Assembly: GCF_000269905.1 (NCBI RefSeq)
Contig: NZ_AKIF01000004.1
Span: forward strand, 1-39,799
Source: Alkalibacillus haloalkaliphilus C5
GTDB lineage: Bacteria > Bacillota > Bacilli > Bacillales > Alkalibacillaceae
Direction of reading: 5' to 3'
DNA: 39,799 nt
Numbering within the stretch: the first letter of the stretch is position 1; each line of letters begins with the position of its first letter. Both the position numbers and the translations under genes were made by a program. This document shows, in pieces, positions 33,706-39,799 of the stretch. Under the pieces are notes generated by a model. That model saw nothing but the letters and a program-made list of their open reading frames with translations, ran no database searches and was not told where the DNA came from.

Positions 33706-34134
33706 TTAATTCAGCTTCTTATAAAACCCCGTCGCTTTTGCTTCGTAACCTTGGCTCGTGTAAAAGTGGTGGGCGTCTTCGCGATCACCACGATTACCAC
33801 TGTTTAAGACGAGTTTACTTGCCTTTTGTTCTTTAGCCCATCGTTCAGCTGCATTAAGCAAAGCTTTCCCGATCCCACTGCCCCGTTCACGCCTGTCAAC
33901 GACGAGTGCGACGATTCGAATATAATTATCGTTGTTTTCATAATGGAATCCCCTGATTAACCCTGTCATGCCAATGACTTTACCGTTATGTTCATAGACG
34001 AGTGTTCGATAATCGTCGCTTGAGTTAATTTTCATCATGCGGTGATTCATCTCTTCAGCCGTCGTCGGGTAACCAAGCTCTCCCATTAAATGGGCTAAAC
34101 TTTCTATATCTTCTCTTTTTGCATCACGAATCAT
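33706..34134 (-). CDS. GNAT-family N-acetyltransferase
   Basis: A 142-aa GNAT protein. Motif A is IVALVVDRRERGSGIGKALL, and NSGNRGDREDAHHFYTSQGY is motif B. ATG 34134 follows GGAGTAGGTGATGAT; the ribosome binding site overlaps the end of the flavin reductase gene 8 nt upstream, so the two are translationally close. The acceptor is unknown; the group resembles small-molecule or aminoglycoside-like acetyltransferases only in general fold. Confidence 0.85.
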   Translation of the reverse strand: MIRDAKREDIESLAHLMGELGYPTTAEEMNHRMMKINSSDDYRTLVYEHNGKVIGMTGLIRGFHYENNDNYIRIVALVVDRRERGSGIGKALLNAAERWAKEQKASKLVLNSGNRGDREDAHHFYTSQGYEAKATGFYKKLN

Positions 34135-34142
34135 ATCATCAC

Positions 34143-34766
34143 CTACTCCGTATCTGTTGGGCGTTCTAAAAAGAGTGGTTCGCTTAACGTCGCGTAGTTT
34201 GGACCTGCTAGTCTAGCCAATGGGTTTAAACTTTCGGCATCAATTTTATAGTTTTCTTGATAAACATTTTCATCAATGTGGTACTGAATCACTTTACCTA
34301 AAATTAAATCATTATTATACTCGCCGTTTTCGCCAAGTGGCATATGTTCAAACAGTTCACATTCTAAACGGACTTTACATTCTTTAATGCCAGGAACAGA
34401 TACGTGAGTGCTTGGGATTGTCGTCAGATTCGCTTTTTCAATCTCACTAATGTGTTCTTTGTATGGGGCTGCGGTTTGATTCATTTGTTCAAGCATGTCG
34501 ACATCCACGATATGTACGACGAATTCTTTTTGGCTTAAAATATTTTTTGCTGTATGTTTTGTCATTTCACCGTCTACGCGTCCAACAGAAATAGCGATTA
34601 ACAGTGGGTTTGAACCTAACATGTTAAAAAAGCTAAACGGAGCGGCATTCACTACGCCATCTTCATTTTCTGATGTGACAAAAGCGATTGGGCGTGGGAT
34701 GACGCACCCACTTAGTAGTTTATAATTTTCTTTCGAGTCTAATTGGTTTGGGTCAATTTGGATCAT
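34143..34766 (-). CDS. Flavin reductase-like (FMN-binding) protein
   Basis: A 207-aa split-barrel flavoprotein of the Flavin_Reduct family. The motifs CVIPRPIAFVTSENEDG, NAAPFSFFNMLGSNPL and ESLNPLARLAGPNYATL fit flavoredoxin-type members with a long C-terminal extension. Cofactor FMN is inferred from the family. ATG 34766 follows AAGGAGG. It is first in a two-gene block with the GNAT gene and divergent to the zinc-ribbon gene. Confidence 0.88.
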   Translation of the reverse strand: MIQIDPNQLDSKENYKLLSGCVIPRPIAFVTSENEDGVVNAAPFSFFNMLGSNPLLIAISVGRVDGEMTKHTAKNILSQKEFVVHIVDVDMLEQMNQTAAPYKEHISEIEKANLTTIPSTHVSVPGIKECKVRLECELFEHMPLGENGEYNNDLILGKVIQYHIDENVYQENYKIDAESLNPLARLAGPNYATLSEPLFLERPTDTE

Positions 34767-34843
34767 ACAAATCCTCCTTATTCATAACACAATCTTATAT
34801 TATATATTATCAGAAAATAATGACACATGGAAAATTTATGCGC

Positions 34844-34859
34844 TATAATATGATACAAT
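34844..34859 (+). promoter_or_regulatory. Overlapping -10 elements before the zinc-ribbon genes
   Basis: TATAAT (34844-34849, with ATGACA 18 nt upstream) and extended TGATACAAT (34851-34859) overlap closely, 34-50 nt ahead of the start. Confidence 0.5.
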
Positions 34860-34893
34860 TATTGTAAGTTCATAGAGTTATAGGGGGCACATT

Positions 34894-35274
34894 ATGACGG
34901 AGTATAAGACAGAGAAAGAGCGTATATTAGCTGATAAATCGTGGTGGTTAGCTAAGTTAGGTGAGTCAATCTACCACCAGTATCGCATGGGGCAATTATA
35001 TAGTGAAGAGTTAAAAGAATTTGGTGAACAAATTCAAAAGCTAGATCATAGACTTCATGAGCTTGAAGTGTTAAGTGGAGCACGAAACATTTACTGTACG
35101 TGTGGGCATGAGATCGAAAAATCTGATACGTATTGTGAACGTTGCGGTCAGAAGTTAGAACATGTTGAAATAGACAGCCAAGATGAACCGTGTCAACATT
35201 GTGAAACACCACTTATGATTGGGGCGAAGTTCTGTCATGTGTGTGGCATGCGTCAAGAGGAGGAGTTAACTTGA
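34894..35274 (+). CDS. Double zinc-ribbon protein, 126 aa
   Basis: The N-terminal half is helical and charged, with a likely coiled coil (residues 30-60, LKEFGEQIQKLDHRLHELEV). The C-terminal half has two zinc ribbons: YCTCGHEIEKSDTYCERCG and CQHCETPLMIGAKFCHVCG. No membrane segment. ATG 34894 follows AGGGGGC. Its stop overlaps the TTG start of the next gene (TTGA), so the pair is translationally coupled and probably works together. Function unknown. Confidence 0.78.
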   Translation: MTEYKTEKERILADKSWWLAKLGESIYHQYRMGQLYSEELKEFGEQIQKLDHRLHELEVLSGARNIYCTCGHEIEKSDTYCERCGQKLEHVEIDSQDEPCQHCETPLMIGAKFCHVCGMRQEEELT

Positions 35275-36878
35275 TTTATTGTACGAAATGTGGAGCAAAA
35301 AACTCCGCTGACGCGTTATATTGTCATGCAGATGGTCATCCTTTACATAAACTAAGTCAGTTACCAAGCTATCAAAAGCATCAAGAAGAAACATGTCATT
35401 ATTGTGGTGCGTCTCATTACAACGGAGCTTTTTATTGTCACGTTTGTGGCGAAAGCTATCAATCTGTTAATAGGAAATCTATCAAAGAAGCGATTACACG
35501 AGTTAAATTTGGGAAAATGAGTGCGAGTCAAATCGGGAAAACAGCGGTCATGGTCATTCCATTTGTCTTACTGACGGTGATCATGATGCTAGTTAGTATT
35601 CAACTTACTTATACAGACCCTGATTTAGATCATGATCTAGCCCCTAGAGGCGAACAAAGTATTGTCGTTGAAGCATTAGAACAATATTCAGTATTTGAAA
35701 ACCATATAATGTACTTGAAGTCGGGTGATGAAGAATATAGAATTCATCACCACAGTAATGAATGGGAAAAGAGCCTTAATTTAGGCGAATTACTCTTAAT
35801 TAGTAACGCGGTGCCAATCGCTATTAGTTCACAAGAAACGCATGAACCAGCGCATGAAGATGATGAAGTCTTTGAAACGAGCTATACACAAACATTTAAT
35901 GTTGGTACTGCCCATCAAGCAGTCGTGCTAATAGTAGCTGTGATTGTTAGCGCAGGACTGTTTACAATGTGGCGTCGAAATAGCACATTAATAAGTCAAA
36001 TTGTTAGCTCTGGTCTGTTTGGTATGTGGTATGGGTTAACGTTGTTAGTGTTAGTTTTACTTTCAAGTGGTTATTATACGATTGACGATAGTTATCGCTC
36101 AGGAAGTACAGAGGTTTACTTTTTGTCTGGTGAAGCTTTCTGGAAAGGGTTCTTAATTACGAGCGTTATTTTCTTAATCGGGCAGCTTATATGGGAAAAG
36201 CGCCAATTGCCACATTTCTTCACAGGATTAAAATTAGGTGGCCAGTGGTTTAGTGCTATATTCCTGTCATTCATACTCGTAAGTGGCTGGTATACATTGA
36301 CACACTTAACAGATATCAGATTTATCAACTCAACGGTTAACTATTCAGTGTTGTTAAGTTTTATATTAATTGCCGTTACACTTGCTGTTATTGTCTTAAA
36401 TGTTGGATTCTTAAATACACTTTACATGCAACAGTTGTTTTTCGATGGTCAAAGAGTGCCGTTCCATTTATTAAACAATGACTTGGAAGAATTTCTCGAG
36501 GATTCTGATCAAAGGTTTCATGCGATGAACCAAGAAGGTTATTTCGATCCAGTACTTAATATGTCTGGGTGGTTTTGGTTTAGTTTCATCGCCATCGTTG
36601 TTATATTATTAATTATTGGCTATCTTCATAGTGTTAAGTCGATTAAAGGTAACATTTCTTTAATTACGGGAATCGCCGCAGTGTTTGCAATGATTAATGT
36701 TGTACTCGTATTATTTGCAAACCATGAAATAACTATATTTCATGATATAGATGAAGAAAGATTTGCGAATATGACAGGCTTTGATCCATGGTTAACATTT
36801 GGTGTCACATTTGCATTCGTTTGGATCACCGTCTTAATCGGTGTTGTCATAAGTAAAATGATAAAGAAGGAGGAGTAA
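35271..36878 (+). CDS. Zinc-ribbon multi-span membrane protein, 535 aa
   Basis: Two N-terminal ribbons (YCTKCGAKNSADALYC, with the partner lost as HADGHPL, and CHYCGASHYNGAFYCHVCG) are followed by a basic stretch, then one membrane span (about residues 91-112), an acidic extracellular region, and about six to eight further spans. The start is TTG 35271, seven bases after AGGAGGAG, overlapping the previous stop. A longer frame from 35241 would include the ribosome binding site. The first ribbon keeps only three cysteines and one histidine. I do not recognise the family; a zinc-ribbon head on a membrane body suggests assembly or sensing at the membrane. Confidence 0.75.
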   Translation: MIYCTKCGAKNSADALYCHADGHPLHKLSQLPSYQKHQEETCHYCGASHYNGAFYCHVCGESYQSVNRKSIKEAITRVKFGKMSASQIGKTAVMVIPFVLLTVIMMLVSIQLTYTDPDLDHDLAPRGEQSIVVEALEQYSVFENHIMYLKSGDEEYRIHHHSNEWEKSLNLGELLLISNAVPIAISSQETHEPAHEDDEVFETSYTQTFNVGTAHQAVVLIVAVIVSAGLFTMWRRNSTLISQIVSSGLFGMWYGLTLLVLVLLSSGYYTIDDSYRSGSTEVYFLSGEAFWKGFLITSVIFLIGQLIWEKRQLPHFFTGLKLGGQWFSAIFLSFILVSGWYTLTHLTDIRFINSTVNYSVLLSFILIAVTLAVIVLNVGFLNTLYMQQLFFDGQRVPFHLLNNDLEEFLEDSDQRFHAMNQEGYFDPVLNMSGWFWFSFIAIVVILLIIGYLHSVKSIKGNISLITGIAAVFAMINVVLVLFANHEITIFHDIDEERFANMTGFDPWLTFGVTFAFVWITVLIGVVISKMIKKEE

Positions 36879-36879
36879 T

Positions 36880-37872
36880 ATGAAGGCTATTGTACATGAA
36901 CAACAACTAGGGTTAGAAGGGCTTGATTATCGAGATGTGACTGATCCTGAAATGCGAGAGGGAACCGTTAAAGTACGGTTAAAAGCTGTCGGGATGAACC
37001 GCCGAGATGTAGCGGTGACTTCACGTCGACAAGAAGGTGACCCACCATTAGTTTTAGGGTCTGATGGTGCAGGGGTCATCGATGAAGTCGGTGCTGGTGT
37101 TGACAAGTGGCAAGTAGGTGATGAAGTTGTGATTAACCCTGGTGTTGGCTGGGAGAAGAACAGCGATGCACCGCCAGAAGGGTTTCAAATTGTCGGTCTT
37201 CCTGATGATGGTACTTTTGCTGAATATATGGTTGTTGATGCCAATCACGTTGAGAAAAAGCCGAGCACATTATCATGGGAAGAAGCAGGCGTCTTGCCTC
37301 TAGCTGGTTTAACCGCTTATCGAGCTTTGTTTACACGTGGGCAAGTGAAAGAAGGTGACACCATCATGCTTCCTGGAATCGGAAGTGGGGTTTTGACATT
37401 CGTGTTGAAATTCGCAAAAGCAGTCGGCGCACGTGTTATTGTCACATCAAGACACGAAGAGAAGATTGAAGCTGCGAAAAAGTTAGGCGCTGACGTTGGT
37501 CTTCTAACCGAGTCGGATTGGAATGAACAGTTAAAAGACGAAACAGTTGACCTTGTTATTGAAAGTGTTGGCCGTGCGACATTTAACAAATCATTAGGCA
37601 TTGTGCGTCGTGGTGGAACAGTCGTCACTTTTGGTGCTACGACTGAAGATGAAGTCGAAATTGATATTCGTAAATTTTTCTACGGTCAGTACAACTTATT
37701 AGGAAGCACAATGGGAAGTGCTGAAGAGTTAAAAGAGATGCTTCAGTTTGTTGAAAAACATGGGATTAAGCCTGAATTAGATCGGATGTTTAAAATGGAT
37801 GATTACCTTGAAGCATTTGAGTATTTACGTGATTCGAAAAACTTTGGAAAAATTGGATTCCATGTAGAATAG
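36880..37872 (+). CDS. Quinone oxidoreductase-like MDR protein (YogA-like)
   Basis: A 330-aa medium-chain dehydrogenase/reductase. The N-terminal GroES-like part has KAVGMNRRDVAVTSRR and LGSDGAGVIDEVGAGV; the nucleotide fold has LPGIGSGVLTFVLKFAKAVGARVIVTSR. The catalytic and structural zinc cysteines are absent, so it is of the zinc-free quinone reductase type despite the zinc-type family hits such proteins draw. NADPH use is inferred. ATG 36880 follows AGGAGGAG and lies 1 nt after the zinc-ribbon membrane gene stop, so the three genes form one transcript. Substrate unknown. Confidence 0.88.
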   Translation: MKAIVHEQQLGLEGLDYRDVTDPEMREGTVKVRLKAVGMNRRDVAVTSRRQEGDPPLVLGSDGAGVIDEVGAGVDKWQVGDEVVINPGVGWEKNSDAPPEGFQIVGLPDDGTFAEYMVVDANHVEKKPSTLSWEEAGVLPLAGLTAYRALFTRGQVKEGDTIMLPGIGSGVLTFVLKFAKAVGARVIVTSRHEEKIEAAKKLGADVGLLTESDWNEQLKDETVDLVIESVGRATFNKSLGIVRRGGTVVTFGATTEDEVEIDIRKFFYGQYNLLGSTMGSAEELKEMLQFVEKHGIKPELDRMFKMDDYLEAFEYLRDSKNFGKIGFHVE

Positions 37873-37875
37873 TTA

Positions 37876-37912
37876 TTTCCGCCTCGAGCTGAGCTTGGGG
37901 CGGAATTTTTTT
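37876..37912 (+). terminator. Terminator of the zinc-ribbon/oxidoreductase operon
   Basis: TTCCGCC/GGGCGGAA arms (about 37878-37884 with 37898-37905), with further imperfect pairing inside, then seven T. Confidence 0.88.
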
Positions 37913-38010
37913 ATAAAAATATAAAATGTTGTCCTAATCCCACCCATTTTTGAATAATTTAGTGTTAAGCAGGACGAGTTTATACTTAAATAACAGAATT
38001 TTTGGATAAG

Positions 38011-38040
38011 TGTTGAAATTGTAAAAAAACAGGTATAAAC
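38011..38040 (+). promoter_or_regulatory. cstA promoter region with paired half-sites
   Basis: TGTTGA (38011-38016), 17 nt, TATAAA (38034-38039). GTATAAAC (38033-38040) covers the -10, and its inverted partner GTTTATAC lies at 37978-37985. Confidence 0.5.
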
Positions 38041-38076
38041 TTTTGATTATATTGACCATATTAGGGGGGATGAGAT

Positions 38077-39799
38077 GTGAGTGGTATTTGGTTAGCTCTA
38101 GCCGGTTTTCTAGTCTTCTTCCTAGGTTATCGCTTTTATTCAAAGTTCATCGCAGAGAAAATTTATAAGTTAGACCCGGCTTATGTTACACCAGCACATA
38201 AATATAAGGACGGGGTTGACTTTGTCCCGACTAACAAATATGTGCTATGGGGGCATCATTTTACATCAATTGCAGGGGCAGCACCGATTTTAGGTCCTGC
38301 AATCGCTGTTTACTGGGGTTGGTTACCTGCATTAGTGTGGGTTGTTCTCGGTACAGTGTTTGCAGCAGGTGTTCACGATTCTGGTACGTTGTTTATGTCA
38401 GTACGTAACAAAGGACAATCGGTTGGAACTTTAGCGAATAAACTGATCGGACAACGTGCAAAAATTTTGTTCTTATTTATTATTTTGCTACTTGTGTTAA
38501 TGGTTAACGCAGTATTTGCGTGGGTTATTGCCAACTTATTTATTTCAAACCCATCAGCTGTATTGTCAGTTTTCATTCAAATCCCACTAGCCATTTGGAT
38601 TGGTTATCATGTTTATAAGCGGAGTGGAAGCATGTTGCTACCATCATTGGTCGTTTTGATTGTCATGTATGGTACAGCTGTCATAGCTAGTTATGTTGAA
38701 CCACTTCAAATTGATTTAGTCCGCTACTTTGGTGGTGAAGGTGCAACGACATTCATAGGACTTAACGCGACTTCAGCAGCCTTCTTTACTTGGATTATTA
38801 TATTAATGATCTATGTTTACTTCGCTTCAACATTACCGGTATGGAAATTGTTACAGCCTAGAGATTATATTAATTCACATCAGTTAGTCGTTGGTTTAGT
38901 TATTTTATATGCTGGTTTATTTATTACATCACCTGAAGTAACAGCTCCAATGACAAATCCAGCAGCAACTGATACACCTTGGTTTCCAATATTGTTTATA
39001 ACGATTGCTTGCGGTGCTATTTCCGGTTTCCACGGGTTAGTGTCATCTGGAACGACGAGTAAGCAGTTAAATAATGAACGTGATGTTCGTTTCGTTGGTT
39101 ACTTAGGTGCTGTTGGTGAAGGTTTATTAGCGTTAATTGCGATTATCGCAGTGGTTACATTCTTTAGCTCAACAGACGCATTTACAGCTACATATAGTAG
39201 CTTTGGTGCAGCTAGTGATGGTGGTTTAGGTGTATTCGTTCAAGGTGCAGCAGCATTAGCGACAGGTCTAGGAATTCCAGCAACTGTAGCACCGACAATC
39301 ATTGCAGTAATAATTGTAAGTTTTGCAGCAACAACACTTGACTCATCTGTACGACTAATGCGTTACATTATTTCTGAGTTAGGTGTGGAATATAGCCTTC
39401 CAACGATTACTAAGAAACATGTTGCTACAGCAATTGCAGTCATCTCAAGTGCTGCATTAGCTTTAATTCCACAAGGGCCAAACGGTTTTGGCTCAGGTGG
39501 TTACCTATTATGGCCACTATTCGGTACATCCAACCAGTTATTAGCTGGGATTAGTTTACTGTTACTAGCCATATTCTTAAGACGTAGAGGAAGTAGTATG
39601 TTACCTGCATTAATTCCAATGGTGTTCTTAATGTTTATGACGCTATATGCCATGTTCGTTCAAGTGTTTACCGATTGGGCACCGTGGGCGACGAATACAG
39701 ATTGGTTACTGTTCACATTTGGCTCAATCATATTTGTCTTTACAATATGGATCGTCTTTACAGCATTCTCAGTCATATCGAATGAGCGAAAGAATGATA
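38077..39799 (+). CDS. cstA: Carbon starvation protein CstA family transporter, partial at window end
   Basis: A polytopic membrane protein of at least 574 aa whose frame is open to the window edge. The start is GTG 38077, a few bases after AGGGGGGATGAG. Family blocks: YKDGVDFVPTNKYVLWGHHFTS, GAAPILGPAIAVYWGWLPAL, GAVHDSG-like GVHDSGTLFMSVRNKG, CGAISGFHGLVSSGTTSKQL, SFAATTLDSSVRLMRY and WPLFGTSNQLLAG. CstA proteins take up peptides or pyruvate and are induced on carbon limitation. About 16 spans can be followed. The C terminus seems near (FSVISNERKND is a cytoplasmic tail), but no stop is seen before the end. Confidence 0.93.
   Translation, partial: MSGIWLALAGFLVFFLGYRFYSKFIAEKIYKLDPAYVTPAHKYKDGVDFVPTNKYVLWGHHFTSIAGAAPILGPAIAVYWGWLPALVWVVLGTVFAAGVHDSGTLFMSVRNKGQSVGTLANKLIGQRAKILFLFIILLLVLMVNAVFAWVIANLFISNPSAVLSVFIQIPLAIWIGYHVYKRSGSMLLPSLVVLIVMYGTAVIASYVEPLQIDLVRYFGGEGATTFIGLNATSAAFFTWIIILMIYVYFASTLPVWKLLQPRDYINSHQLVVGLVILYAGLFITSPEVTAPMTNPAATDTPWFPILFITIACGAISGFHGLVSSGTTSKQLNNERDVRFVGYLGAVGEGLLALIAIIAVVTFFSSTDAFTATYSSFGAASDGGLGVFVQGAAALATGLGIPATVAPTIIAVIIVSFAATTLDSSVRLMRYIISELGVEYSLPTITKKHVATAIAVISSAALALIPQGPNGFGSGGYLLWPLFGTSNQLLAGISLLLLAIFLRRRGSSMLPALIPMVFLMFMTLYAMFVQVFTDWAPWATNTDWLLFTFGSIIFVFTIWIVFTAFSVISNERKND

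Overview
The window is a chromosomal segment of a spore-forming, low-GC Firmicute, almost certainly of the family Bacillaceae. The evidence is the gene order, which follows the Bacillus subtilis trpS to cot region (trpS, yjbC, spx, yjbE, mecA, coiA, pepF, spxH, yjbI, yjbK, sasB/yjbM, nadK, yjbO, fabI, cotO, cotZ), then a yjcF-yjcG-yjcH block; AT-rich spacers with consensus sigma-A promoters; and two good sigma-K promoters in front of the coat genes. Many proteins are rich in Asp and Glu, so a halophilic or alkaliphilic member is plausible, but I cannot name the genus.

Layout. (1) 1-1400: minus-strand trpS under a T-box leader; its reading frame is broken near the 5' end. (2) 1550-11130: a secreted GHL13/DUF4015 putative glycosidase, then yjbC-spx, a TerC membrane protein, mecA, cardiolipin synthase, coiA and pepF. 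(3) 11260-13500, minus strand: a small membrane protein, spxH, a truncated haemoglobin and a CYTH enzyme. (4) 13630-15960, plus strand: small alarmone synthetase, NAD kinase and pseudouridine synthase, meeting rodA (minus) tail to tail with a 4-nt overlap. (5) 17240-19280: fabI under a FapR-like operator, then cotO and a CotY/CotZ-type coat gene. (6) 19417-21282: three small unrecognised genes and a YobT-like metallo-beta-lactamase-fold hydrolase with a one-base frameshift. (7) 21640-25840: a small secreted protein, a DUF421 membrane protein, a 29-aa membrane peptide, yjcF-yjcG-yjcH, and a YutG/PgpA-family protein followed by a thiolase. (8) 27049-28928: an accessory block with a lipoprotein gene, flanked by 26-nt inverted repeats; its right repeat abuts a decapitated MFS transporter gene. 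(9) 29634-29869: a 12-unit array with a 21-bp period. (10) 30000-39799: amidohydrolase, acyl-CoA ligase, PAP2 phosphatase, GNAT plus flavin reductase, a pair of zinc-ribbon proteins, a quinone-oxidoreductase-like enzyme and the start of cstA.

How the genes work together: Spx, MecA (ClpC adaptor) and SpxH (ClpX adaptor that delivers Spx) form a thiol-stress and proteolysis neighbourhood; SasB and NadK control nucleotide pools; FabI, Cls, the YutG protein, the thiolase and the acyl-CoA ligase serve lipid metabolism.

The most unusual items are the 21-bp periodic array at 29634-29869, which changes motif halfway with no break in phase; the inverted-repeat-bounded block next to the truncated MFS gene; and a run of nine A right after a start codon that puts a lipoprotein signal one base out of frame. 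Three separate small frame problems (trpS, the hydrolase, the lipoprotein) in one window mean either real decay and slippage or sequencing error; raw reads would decide.
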